A stretch of DNA of 64,000 bases from Planctomycetota bacterium (GTDB lineage Bacteria; Planctomycetota; UBA8742; UBA2392). Below, piece after piece: positions 44,837 through 53,189 of this stretch. A model generated the notes under the pieces. The model was not told where the DNA came from. It did no database searches and saw only the letters and a program-made list of their open reading frames with translations. A program made the translations under genes and the position numbers. Numbering within the stretch: the first letter of the stretch is position 1; every line of letters begins with the position of its first letter. The stretch is from NCBI GenBank assembly GCA_016722065.1, contig JADKGX010000002.1:496001-560000 (forward strand), read 5' to 3'.

Positions 44837-45876
44837 CACTGCACCCCCAGGTTCAGGCACACCAGGCCACTGCCAATGCCCAGCAATGCCAACTTCTGGC
44901 CTGGCGCAACGGCGTTTTCCTGCACGGCACGGCTTAGGCCCAGCGGCAGGCTGACAGAGCCAATGTTGCCCAGGGTTTCGACCGTGGGGTAGTCTCTTGA
45001 CCCGTCAAGTTCCAGGCGTTCGAACAACAGCTTGCGGTGCGCCACGCCCACCTGGTGCGTGAACAGGCGGTCAACATCGCCATTGGTCCAGCCAAGTTCG
45101 GTGCGGGTGCGGGCCCACACGCGCTGGGCCAGCTTTACGCCCTCCTGCATCAGGACTTCGCTGTCGGTTTCCATCAGCGGGCCTGCTTGCGCACCCGGCA
45201 CGCCCTGCTGCAACCCGCCCTGGCACAGGTGATTGGCGCTGGTGTCGGCAAGCCATTGGCCGCCCAAAAGGCGGTGGCCCGGCGTGCCGGCAGGCTGACG
45301 CGTCAGCAACATCGCTGCGCCACCGCTGCCAATCGTCAGGCTGGCAAAACTCAACTTGCTGCTCTTGCGGGTTACAGCCGGGTCTTCGTTCAGGCGCTTG
45401 ATCGTGGCCTCCAACAGCGGGCCGCCGTCTTCTCCGGCGACCACCAGCACGGCTTCCGCTTGCCCAAGCTCCAGCATGTTGGCGGCCATCAGCATGGCAT
45501 TGCCAAAACCAAGGCAGGCGTTACTGAGGTCAAAGGGCTGGCAGGTCTGCGGCAAACCCAGCGCCTTGTGAACTACGGTGGCAGTCGCTGGTTCCATGAA
45601 GTCGCGGCAAACCGAAGCAAAGATCAGCGCGCCGATCTTGCTGCGGTCAAAGCCGGCCAGGGCCTTTTCTGCGGCTTCGGTGGCAATGGCCGAGGGCCGC
45701 GTGCCCGCCGGGTAGTGGCGGCGCTGGGCAATGCCGGACATCAACTCAATGCGGCCAGCGTGAAAGCCCAGGCGCTCATAGCACGGCGCCAGCCGTTGCT
45801 CGAGCTCGAGGCTGGTAACAACCCGCGTCGGCAGAACGTGCGCGACGCTGTGAATGTGCACTTGTTGATAAATCAC
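44833..45876 (-). CDS. oleA: OleA-like thiolase-fold head-to-head condensing enzyme
   Basis: OleA (about 347 aa) condenses two acyl-CoAs to a beta-keto acid, the first step to long-chain olefins. The active-site Cys is in DLSNACLGFGNAM, and the base Glu is likely in DFMEPATAT. The GTG at 45876 aligns with the start of known OleA proteins; an in-frame TTG at 45885 is an alternative. The rest (ISG..., HQVGVAHRKLL) fits the KAS III-like branch. It is the first gene of the ole operon. Confidence 0.88.
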   Translation of the reverse strand: MIYQQVHIHSVAHVLPTRVVTSLELEQRLAPCYERLGFHAGRIELMSGIAQRRHYPAGTRPSAIATEAAEKALAGFDRSKIGALIFASVCRDFMEPATATVVHKALGLPQTCQPFDLSNACLGFGNAMLMAANMLELGQAEAVLVVAGEDGGPLLEATIKRLNEDPAVTRKSSKLSFASLTIGSGGAAMLLTRQPAGTPGHRLLGGQWLADTSANHLCQGGLQQGVPGAQAGPLMETDSEVLMQEGVKLAQRVWARTRTELGWTNGDVDRLFTHQVGVAHRKLLFERLELDGSRDYPTVETLGNIGSVSLPLGLSRAVQENAVAPGQKLALLGIGSGLVCLNLGVQW

Positions 45877-46088
45877 AGCCAGCAAACATGCCCTGTTTCG
45901 GCTGGCTTCTCAATGGCAACGTTCGTCTTTTTCAGGAATTCTTGAAACGGTTGAATGACTTGAATCCGGTGAACTACCTCCCATATGCACGTCGCGGCAG
46001 CGTCAAAGGACTGCCCTCTTGTGCCAATAGGGAAGTCTGTTTTGTGCAAACGCATGACCTCGCGCCGCGCTGACGCTAATTTGGGTCC

Positions 46089-47333
46089 ATGCAACCCAAA
46101 CCCTGGCCAACCAACCTGTACTTCAGCTTTGCCATTCTGGTGCTGGTTTTGGCGGCGCCTGCGCTGCTTTCCCAAGATGTCGTTGCCCTGCGCAAGGAAT
46201 TCACGGCCAAGCGCAATGCCCTGGCAGCCAACGATGTTCCGGCCCGGCGCGAACTGGCCAAGTGGTGCATTGCACGCAAGTTGCGCCAGTCTGAACTGGC
46301 CATTTACCGCGAGATTTTATCGCTGGACCCAAAAGACGAAGCCGCCCACAAGGGCCTATCCCACGTCAAAGAGGGCGAATCCTGGTTTGAGTCCATCGAA
46401 GCCCTGCAAGCCGCCAAAGGCAGAGTTCGCGGCCTGAACGCCTGGCTGGACGCAGCACCAGAAGCCGCTGTGCCGCTGCATGAGCATCTGCTGACCCCCG
46501 CCGAATTCACCAAAATCGAGGCCGGCGAGGCCCTGGCCGCGCACAAAGGCACGGGGTGGCAGGAGGTACTAACGCTGGAGTGGCGCATTCGCAGCGGGCT
46601 GACACTGAAAGACACGCTGGAACTGGCCCGGATGATGGAACAAGCCGTGCGCACCTGGCGAACCGAGGGCGACTTCAAGCGCGATGCCAACAACCCGATC
46701 ACGCTGCACATGGAAATCCTAAAGAGCCACGAAGCTTACGTAGCCATGATTGAGGGCGATATTGAGACCTATGAGCCTGAGTTAGCCAAAAGCCACGGCT
46801 TCTTTGACGGCCAGACTTGCTGGGGAAGCTATTTCAAGGATTGGTACCGAACGCGCCGCATTGTGCTGCACGAGGGCCGGCACCAGTTCGATATGCTGAT
46901 CGCCAAGACTTTTGGCGCCATGCCAGCCTGGTACCGGGAAGGCCTGGCCGAGTTTTACAGCATTCACGACTGGGATGGAAAAACCCTGCAAATGGGCCGC
47001 CTGAACAGTGACATCAATGAACACCTGTACTTCTTGCAGCGCATCTGCAAGCGCAAGAAGCTAAGGGGCGCGGCCGAAACGATTCAGCAAGGCCAAGAGG
47101 GGGCAATCGACCCGGAGTTCTACCAGCAAACTTGGGCCTTCATCTATTACTGCCGCACCGGCCCCCAAGCCGAGGCCTTCAAGAAGTGGGAAGCCGAACT
47201 GCTTGCCGGCAAGCTGCCAACCGCCGAAAAGCAACTGGAAGCCTTCAAAGAAAAGGTCGCCCCAGACCTGAAGGATTTCGACTCCAGTTACAACCAGGCA
47301 ACAAACGCGTGGGCTTCGAAGTACCAAAAATAG
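46089..47333 (+). CDS. Secreted peptidase-like protein with HEGRH motif (DUF1570-like)
   Basis: The 414-aa protein has a signal segment (FAILVLVLAAPALLSQ), a TPR-like helical start and a metallopeptidase core. HEGRH (261-265) is followed by WYREGLAEFY (281-290), the two-part gluzincin pattern of the MA clan seen in planctomycete DUF1570 proteins. It is probably a zinc metallopeptidase outside the cytoplasm, although some relatives are inactive. It lies alone, divergent from the ole operon. Confidence 0.7.
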   Translation: MQPKPWPTNLYFSFAILVLVLAAPALLSQDVVALRKEFTAKRNALAANDVPARRELAKWCIARKLRQSELAIYREILSLDPKDEAAHKGLSHVKEGESWFESIEALQAAKGRVRGLNAWLDAAPEAAVPLHEHLLTPAEFTKIEAGEALAAHKGTGWQEVLTLEWRIRSGLTLKDTLELARMMEQAVRTWRTEGDFKRDANNPITLHMEILKSHEAYVAMIEGDIETYEPELAKSHGFFDGQTCWGSYFKDWYRTRRIVLHEGRHQFDMLIAKTFGAMPAWYREGLAEFYSIHDWDGKTLQMGRLNSDINEHLYFLQRICKRKKLRGAAETIQQGQEGAIDPEFYQQTWAFIYYCRTGPQAEAFKKWEAELLAGKLPTAEKQLEAFKEKVAPDLKDFDSSYNQATNAWASKYQK

Positions 47334-47663
47334 GATGCCAGACCAGCTCACACGCCGATCGTCACCACCACCACCTGTGGTACCTGTGCGGATGCGACAA
47401 TCGCTCGTAAACCCATTCAAGCCTGATGCCTCCCGCGAGTCGTTGAGTGCCACCCAACGCGACAGGAAGTAAAAAAATATTCTGGATGCAAGAGACAAAG
47501 TGTGGACTTGCACACGATTGTTATGCATTGTCGGAGAATCAACAGGTAGTGGCCCGATTCCCCAGCGCTCGGCCGAGATGCAATTCCGACGCCGGTGGTG
47601 TGACCACTACTTACTAACTTACAGGCGCCAATAGCGCTTGGAGCCCAGACGAGGATTTGCGTT
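47334..47663. other. Intergenic region, 330 bp
   Basis: No gene, RNA or strong terminator is seen. An A/T-rich patch (GTAAAAAAATATTC near 47468) could be an UP-like promoter element for the large exported protein. A GAGG-type SD precedes its ATG at 47664. Short weak hairpins (for example GCGC pairs near 47628) are not convincing. Confidence 0.35.
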
Positions 47664-50600
47664 ATGCGTAAAGTCACTTACTTGTTCGCTTTGTTGGCCT
47701 TTGCGGCAATCGCCAGCGCATTTGCTGGTGAGTTGCGCGCCCAAATCACGACCTACCCGTACACTGAAGACTTCGAGACTCAGGCACAGGGACCAACCAC
47801 CTACAATCCCACCTACACCTTTACCAACGGCTGGACAAACGTCACTGGCGACAACTCGAACTGGTCTGTCGACGTCGGAGGAACGCCTTCAACGGCAACT
47901 GGTCCGAGTGTCGACCACACGCTGGGCACAGCGGCCGGCAAGTACGTCTACTTTGAAACTTCAGGCGGCGTGACGGGCAACGTCTGCATCGCGCGCAGCC
48001 CTGTTTTCAATTGGGCCAGCCTGGCCGCCCCCCGCATCACCTTTTGGTATCACATGTTGGGCGCCGCGATGGGCTCCATGCACCTGGACCTGACTGAGAC
48101 CATGAATGCTGCCGCCGACGGCAGCAACACGGGCGCGACGTTCACGTCTGCGACATCGGTCTTCACCGCTGCCCACGTGGGCAGTCGAATCCGCATCACG
48201 TCGGGCGGCAATGTAGGCAATTACACGATCGCGGCCTTCGTCAACAGCACCACCGTGACACTGGCGACAGTGCCCGCCGGCGACCTGACTGGTCAGGCCT
48301 TTATCCATGAGCGTCTGACCGCCGACATTGTCTCTGGATGGACCGACAATCAGAACGTCTGGCAGCGCCGCCTAGTTGCCATTGCGTCGCTGCTCAACGG
48401 CGGAGGATCCGTGCAGCTCTTCCAGTTCGACATCCGCGGCATTCAAGGAACCAGCTTCACCAGCGACATGGCCTTCGATGACGTCACTGTTGACAGCGTT
48501 CCCGCCATTGAAGTTCAGCCGCTGGCTTTGGTCACGCCGGTTTCGGCGGGCAGCCTTTCCGGTGCCGAGACGATCACGATCTCTGTGCGCAACAATGGCA
48601 CGGCCGCGCAAAGCAATATCCCTGTTTCCTACACCATGAACGGTGGAACGACTGTCAGTGAGACCATGGCGGGACCGATTGCGCCCGGCGCGACCGCCCA
48701 GCATGTGTTTGCAACGACCCAAAGCATGACGGCCGACGGCGCGTACACGTTTGTGATCACCACCGCGCAGCCCAGCGATGGCGACACCAGCAATGACACG
48801 CTCAATGCCGCTGTCTTCAACAGCTTCAGCGCGCCGTATTCGACAGATTTCGAAAGCGGCCCTGGTGGCTGGACCGTTTACGGTACCACCACGTTTGCTT
48901 TGGGCACGCCGGCCGCAACCATCATCAACTCGGCATACTCGGGCACAAATGCATGGGTCACCAACCTGACCGGCCTCTACAACAACAACGAGAACGGCGG
49001 TGTGGTTGGTCCATCGATCGACCTGTCGGCGTACACCACGACGGACCCCTGGGTGTTCATTCGTGTCTGGTGGAACAGCGAGTTCTCATGGGACGGCACC
49101 GTCTTGCAGTCGTCGATCAACGGCGGCGCCAGTTGGCAGAACGTGGGCGCCTTTGGTGACCCCAACAACTGGTACACGGATAACACAGTCGCCGGCAACC
49201 CAGGCGGCCAGCAGGAGGCATGGTCTGGAAGAGCTTCTACTGCCAACGGCAGCAACGGCTGGGTTCTGGCGCGCCATCAATTGACCGGTTTGGGTGGACA
49301 GGCCAACGTGCTGTTCCGCGTAGCCTTTGGCTCGGACGGATCGATTGCTGATGAAGGCAACGGCTTTGACGACATTTTCATCGGCTCGCCCCAGGAAATG
49401 AATGTTCTGCGCGGTGCAACCAGCATTGCCAGCGCGGGAACCGACAACACGGACATTCAGACTTCTGGGTCGAACTTGGTCTACACGATCGAAAACCAGG
49501 GTGAGAACGTATTGAACCTGACTGGCACCGCGCCCGATTATGTTGTGGTTACGCCGGGCACGAACATCAATACGCTCAGCGTATCGGTACAGCCGTCCTC
49601 CGCGATCAATGGCGGTGCCAGCAGCAACTTTACAATTGCCGTGCTGCCCATCGGCGCGGGCGCTTACGACTTCACAGTCTCAATCGCCAACTCTGACTTC
49701 GACGAAAACCCATACACATTCACCGTCTCGGGCAATGCCATTGCAAACTTTGCTCCGACATTGCGGCCTGCAACTGGCACCGCCTTCTCTGGTGCGGCGG
49801 GAGGGCCATTCACACTGACATTGAATCCTGGCCAGGCCTTGAGCGCGGCTGATCTGGAACTGTTCGACGCCGACGGCGACCCCATCGACCTGAACAGCAT
49901 CAGCATTACCACGGCCCCCACCGGAGTGACCGCACCATCGCTGGCGGCGGGGATTACCAGCGGCACGGTGATCAGCTTCACCGGTACAGCCGACGCCACG
50001 AACGCCTCTGGCGCCTACGTCTACACGGTGGACATTGACGACAACGTCAGTGCCGCAGTGCAGATCACTGTCACCATCACGATTGCCAACATCGCCCCGA
50101 CCCACACGCCGGCAACCGGCATCACGGGTACGGGCGCCACAGGCAATGCGTACACGGCCGCCGTGGCACTTGGTGCAGCAGGTACGGTTGGCATTGCGAC
50201 AATCGCGGATCAGAACACGTCGCAGACGCACAGTGTCACTGGCACGACTCCAACCGGTGCTCCGGGTGGCTCGACCTTGACCTGGACGTTTGCGGTGGTG
50301 GGAACGTCGTTTGAAGTCACGCCTGCGTCGGCGCCGGTACTGGCCGACATCGGAAATTTCGACTTTACGGTCTCGGTTTCTGACAGTGGCAGCACACCGC
50401 AGGTGGTCCAGATCGACGTCCGCATCACGGTCTCCGGTACCGCGCCCGCCATCACCAGCGCGGCCGTGCCGGCCAGCGCCTTTGTGGGCGTGCTGTTTAC
50501 GCACACGTTCACAGCCACTGGCAACCCGGCGCCAACCTTTGCAGTCACGACCGGCACCCTGCCAGCGTGGCTTAGTCTGGTGGGCGGAACATTGAGCGGC

Positions 50601-51113
50601 ACTCCGGCTGCGGGCGATGTCGGCGTGGCAGGTCCATTCACGGTCTCGGCCCAGAATGGCATTGCTCCTGACGACACTGAAACGTTCTCCATCACAGTGT
50701 CTGCAGGCATTGCGCCCATCATCACCAGCACTGCGGTCATCACAGCCACAGAAGGTGCTGTGTATACATACACAGTGACCGCAACTGGCACCCCGACGCC
50801 GGCCTTGTCGGCTTCAGGTTTGCCAGCCTGGCTGACTTTCACCCCGGCCACGGGCGTCCTGACGGGCACTCCTGCTGCTGGCGACATTGGCACCACGGGT
50901 TCGATCACCATCACTGCCACCAATGGCGTGACGCCTGACGATACCCAATCCTTCACCATCGTCGTTGCAGCTGCCCCAAGTGGCGGTGGCGGTGGCGGCG
51001 GTAAGAAAGACAGCGGCGGTTGCAGCGCCGATAGCAGCAGCAGCTGGATTAGCCTGATGGCTATCCTGGGCGTGCTGGGCCTGGCCACGCGCCTGCGCCG
51101 CGCACGTCGCTAG
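47664..51113 (+). CDS. Large exported MAM/Ig-like protein with Cys-Trp-TM-Arg tail
   Basis: The 1149-aa protein has a signal peptide (FALLAFAAIASAFAGELRAQ). It carries jelly-roll/MAM-like domains (YTEDFETQAQGPTT..., then YSTDFESGPGGWTVYG), CARDB-like strands (SVRNNGTAAQSNIPVSYTM) and several cadherin/He_PIG-like repeats to about residue 1090. The tail is GGGGGGGKKDSGGC, then SSSSW, a hydrophobic helix and RLRRARR. Surface anchoring by the same type of sorting signal as the two proteins near 26-31 kb is inferred. The next gene shares the tail. Confidence 0.75.
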   Translation: MRKVTYLFALLAFAAIASAFAGELRAQITTYPYTEDFETQAQGPTTYNPTYTFTNGWTNVTGDNSNWSVDVGGTPSTATGPSVDHTLGTAAGKYVYFETSGGVTGNVCIARSPVFNWASLAAPRITFWYHMLGAAMGSMHLDLTETMNAAADGSNTGATFTSATSVFTAAHVGSRIRITSGGNVGNYTIAAFVNSTTVTLATVPAGDLTGQAFIHERLTADIVSGWTDNQNVWQRRLVAIASLLNGGGSVQLFQFDIRGIQGTSFTSDMAFDDVTVDSVPAIEVQPLALVTPVSAGSLSGAETITISVRNNGTAAQSNIPVSYTMNGGTTVSETMAGPIAPGATAQHVFATTQSMTADGAYTFVITTAQPSDGDTSNDTLNAAVFNSFSAPYSTDFESGPGGWTVYGTTTFALGTPAATIINSAYSGTNAWVTNLTGLYNNNENGGVVGPSIDLSAYTTTDPWVFIRVWWNSEFSWDGTVLQSSINGGASWQNVGAFGDPNNWYTDNTVAGNPGGQQEAWSGRASTANGSNGWVLARHQLTGLGGQANVLFRVAFGSDGSIADEGNGFDDIFIGSPQEMNVLRGATSIASAGTDNTDIQTSGSNLVYTIENQGENVLNLTGTAPDYVVVTPGTNINTLSVSVQPSSAINGGASSNFTIAVLPIGAGAYDFTVSIANSDFDENPYTFTVSGNAIANFAPTLRPATGTAFSGAAGGPFTLTLNPGQALSAADLELFDADGDPIDLNSISITTAPTGVTAPSLAAGITSGTVISFTGTADATNASGAYVYTVDIDDNVSAAVQITVTITIANIAPTHTPATGITGTGATGNAYTAAVALGAAGTVGIATIADQNTSQTHSVTGTTPTGAPGGSTLTWTFAVVGTSFEVTPASAPVLADIGNFDFTVSVSDSGSTPQVVQIDVRITVSGTAPAITSAAVPASAFVGVLFTHTFTATGNPAPTFAVTTGTLPAWLSLVGGTLSGTPAAGDVGVAGPFTVSAQNGIAPDDTETFSITVSAGIAPIITSTAVITATEGAVYTYTVTATGTPTPALSASGLPAWLTFTPATGVLTGTPAAGDIGTTGSITITATNGVTPDDTQSFTIVVAAAPSGGGGGGGKKDSGGCSADSSSSWISLMAILGVLGLATRLRRARR

Positions 51114-51130
51114 TTGATGCTTGATGAATA

Positions 51131-51158
51131 CAGGAGCGGCCCTTTGGGGCCGCTCCTG
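51131..51158 (+). terminator. Terminator after the MAM/Ig-like protein
   Basis: A stem of 11-12 bp (CAGGAGCGGCC with GGCCGCTCCTG) is followed by GTTTTG. It contains the same GCGGCC core as the terminators of other Cys-Trp-tail genes. Confidence 0.75.
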
Positions 51159-51364
51159 GTGTTTTGTGGCTCTGATTCAAGCCTTTGGCGCCCTGTTACC
51201 GCAGGCAGACCTTGCAACCAGCGTGCCGCTTTTTGTGGTGATTTGCCGCCAAACCCGCTTGGACAAAGCCCTGTGCATGGGCTACCCTTTCTCTGTTACC
51301 TGATCAACTTTCAAGATCAGTTCCGTCCACACGGAGCGATCGGGGCGTAACTACAGGAGGCGTC

Positions 51365-51901
51365 ATGAAACTCTGCCTGCAATTTATTCTTGTCGCATTG
51401 GTTTGCGTCACGGCTTCCAGCCTGGCGGCCCAACAGGAGATCGACGTCCAGCGCAACGCCGTGTCCATTGCCAGCGGCGGCGTCAGCAACGTCGGCAACT
51501 CAACCGGCAAGGCCATGTTCACCGTGACTTACACGATCCTGAACACAGGGTCCTCGAACCTGACCATCACATCGGTCACGGGTTCTTCGCCCTCGAACTT
51601 GATCTATCTGACCAACCCGCCAGCCAGTGGCATCGTGCCGGCCATGAGCCAGACGACTTTCACCGTTGATCTGACACCCCAGGGCGACGGGGCCTTTGGC
51701 ATGACGCTCACAATCGCCAACGACGACGCCGACGAAGGCACGTACACGATTCTGATTCGTGGCGACACGGGCACCAAGAAGAAGAAAGACAGCAAGTGCT
51801 CCACATCAACGGACGACGGCACGAACTGGCTGTTCGTGGGTGGCGCGCTGTCGGCCATTCTGGTTTCCACACGCCTGCGCCGCCGCAAAGTCACGGCCTA
51901 G
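51365..51901 (+). CDS. Small exported protein with Cys-Trp-TM-Arg tail
   Basis: This 178-aa protein has a signal peptide (VALVCVTASSLAAQ) and one beta-sandwich domain like the choice-of-anchor/DUF1573-type ASPM-SPD-2 group (TVTYTILNTGSSNLTITSVTG, SQTTFTVDL). A Lys-rich spacer (TKKKKDSKC) replaces the Gly-rich one of its relatives. Then come GTNW, a hydrophobic helix and RLRRR. It has GGAGG before ATG 51365. It follows the large MAM-like gene. Confidence 0.75.
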   Translation: MKLCLQFILVALVCVTASSLAAQQEIDVQRNAVSIASGGVSNVGNSTGKAMFTVTYTILNTGSSNLTITSVTGSSPSNLIYLTNPPASGIVPAMSQTTFTVDLTPQGDGAFGMTLTIANDDADEGTYTILIRGDTGTKKKKDSKCSTSTDDGTNWLFVGGALSAILVSTRLRRRKVTA

Positions 51902-51920
51902 GCATTGCACCGGCATTGCA

Positions 51921-51945
51921 ACGGGCGGCCACTGGGGCCGCCCGT
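51921..51945 (+). terminator. Terminator after the small exported protein
   Basis: ACGGGCGGCC and GGCCGCCCGT form a 10-bp stem with a 5-nt loop, followed by TTTG. It again has the GCGGCC core. Confidence 0.75.
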
Positions 51946-51995
51946 TTGCGTTGGTTGCGCCTCGCCTTGCCGGCCCTGAAGGCTACACTTGCTTC

Positions 51996-53081
51996 GTGAT
52001 CGACCACCCTTTGATATCCGATCCCGAGTTCTCAACGACCATGATTTCGTGGTTCGACGGCGGGCTGCACTTTTTTCGACGCGTTCCGGCCGATGGCATT
52101 GAGATCGCCAACGTGTTTCACGTGGCCTATGGCATCATCTTTCTGTTCGCTTTGTGGGTGACACGCTTCTGGTTCAAGCGCGGCAGCTTTCGCGTGCCGC
52201 CCCGCGCGGTCCTGGATTCAGTGCTGGTCGCCGTGGCTTCGCTGGTGATCGGCGGGCGCTTGATGGAAGCCCTGGTGTACCAGCCGGCGTATTACCTGGA
52301 ACATCCGTTACGCATCATCAGCAACGGCAGCGGGTTCACGATTCATGGCATGATTCTGGCCGTGATCATTACCTTCTGGTTCTGGGCACGCTGGATCCAG
52401 CGGCCCTGGTTTCATCTGCTGGACCAAACGCCGATCATCGTCGCCTTTGGCACCCCGCTGGGCCGCATTGCGAACTTTCTGGCCGGCGACCTTTGGGGCC
52501 GCGAAACGACCCTGCCCTGGGGCGTGCGGTTTCCTATGAAAGGGCCGTTGTTTCGCGACGTGGTCGCCAACGCCAAGGGCGACACGTTTGTGGTTGTGGC
52601 CGGTGATTCTGTAGATCACCCGGCTTGGCACCTTGAGGCCTGGCAGCCCGACCAAGGCATTGAAATCCTGCGCGACTCGCCCACCACCTGGTATCACGTG
52701 GGCGCACCGGATTCCTCGCACATTGAAATCGTGCGGCAGGTTGTGACCACCCCGCGCCACCCCAGCCAACTTTACCAGGCCGTAACCGAAGGGCTGATTC
52801 TGCTTGTGATCCTGCTGGTTCTGCGCAGCAAGACCCGGCTTGTGGGCGTGCAAAGCGGGGCGTTCCTGTTTGCCTACGGCCTGCTGCGAATGTTGAGCGA
52901 GTTCTTCCGGCAACCGGAGCCCGGGCTGGGCTATCTGCTGGGCCTGACACGCGGCCAACTGCTGTGCATCAGCATGATGATCGGCGGCCTGGTGGTACTC
53001 TGGTGGGCCCGTAAGAAGGGTGTGCGCATTGACGATCTGCCTTTGAGCCGCCCACCAGATGCTGCTGTTGGCGCCAGTTGA
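51996..53081 (+). CDS. lgt: Prolipoprotein diacylglyceryl transferase
   Basis: Lgt (about 361 aa, from GTG 51996; ATG 52041 is the other option) transfers diacylglycerol from phosphatidylglycerol to the lipobox Cys at the inner membrane. The family signature GRIANFLAGDLWGR and the later RHPSQLYQA are present, with six or seven hydrophobic helices, and the C-terminal EFFRQPEPGLGY matches. Its presence agrees with the many lipoboxes in the window. A loop of about 60 aa between about residues 190 and 250 is longer than in E. coli Lgt. Confidence 0.92.
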   Translation: MIDHPLISDPEFSTTMISWFDGGLHFFRRVPADGIEIANVFHVAYGIIFLFALWVTRFWFKRGSFRVPPRAVLDSVLVAVASLVIGGRLMEALVYQPAYYLEHPLRIISNGSGFTIHGMILAVIITFWFWARWIQRPWFHLLDQTPIIVAFGTPLGRIANFLAGDLWGRETTLPWGVRFPMKGPLFRDVVANAKGDTFVVVAGDSVDHPAWHLEAWQPDQGIEILRDSPTTWYHVGAPDSSHIEIVRQVVTTPRHPSQLYQAVTEGLILLVILLVLRSKTRLVGVQSGAFLFAYGLLRMLSEFFRQPEPGLGYLLGLTRGQLLCISMMIGGLVVLWWARKKGVRIDDLPLSRPPDAAVGAS

Positions 53082-53189
53082 CCGCGACCGCTGGACCGCG
53101 GTTTATGGTAACTTGCACGAAGTTTCCTTGAACTCCGGCGCTCCGCAATTCGTACTAACCAGTGCGGGCCTGCGCCCGCAGGAGGGGCC

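Noticed and set aside
53081..53102. ACCGCG/CGCGGT hairpin after lgt
   Set aside because: Only six base pairs with a 10-nt loop and no T-run; too weak to call a terminator.
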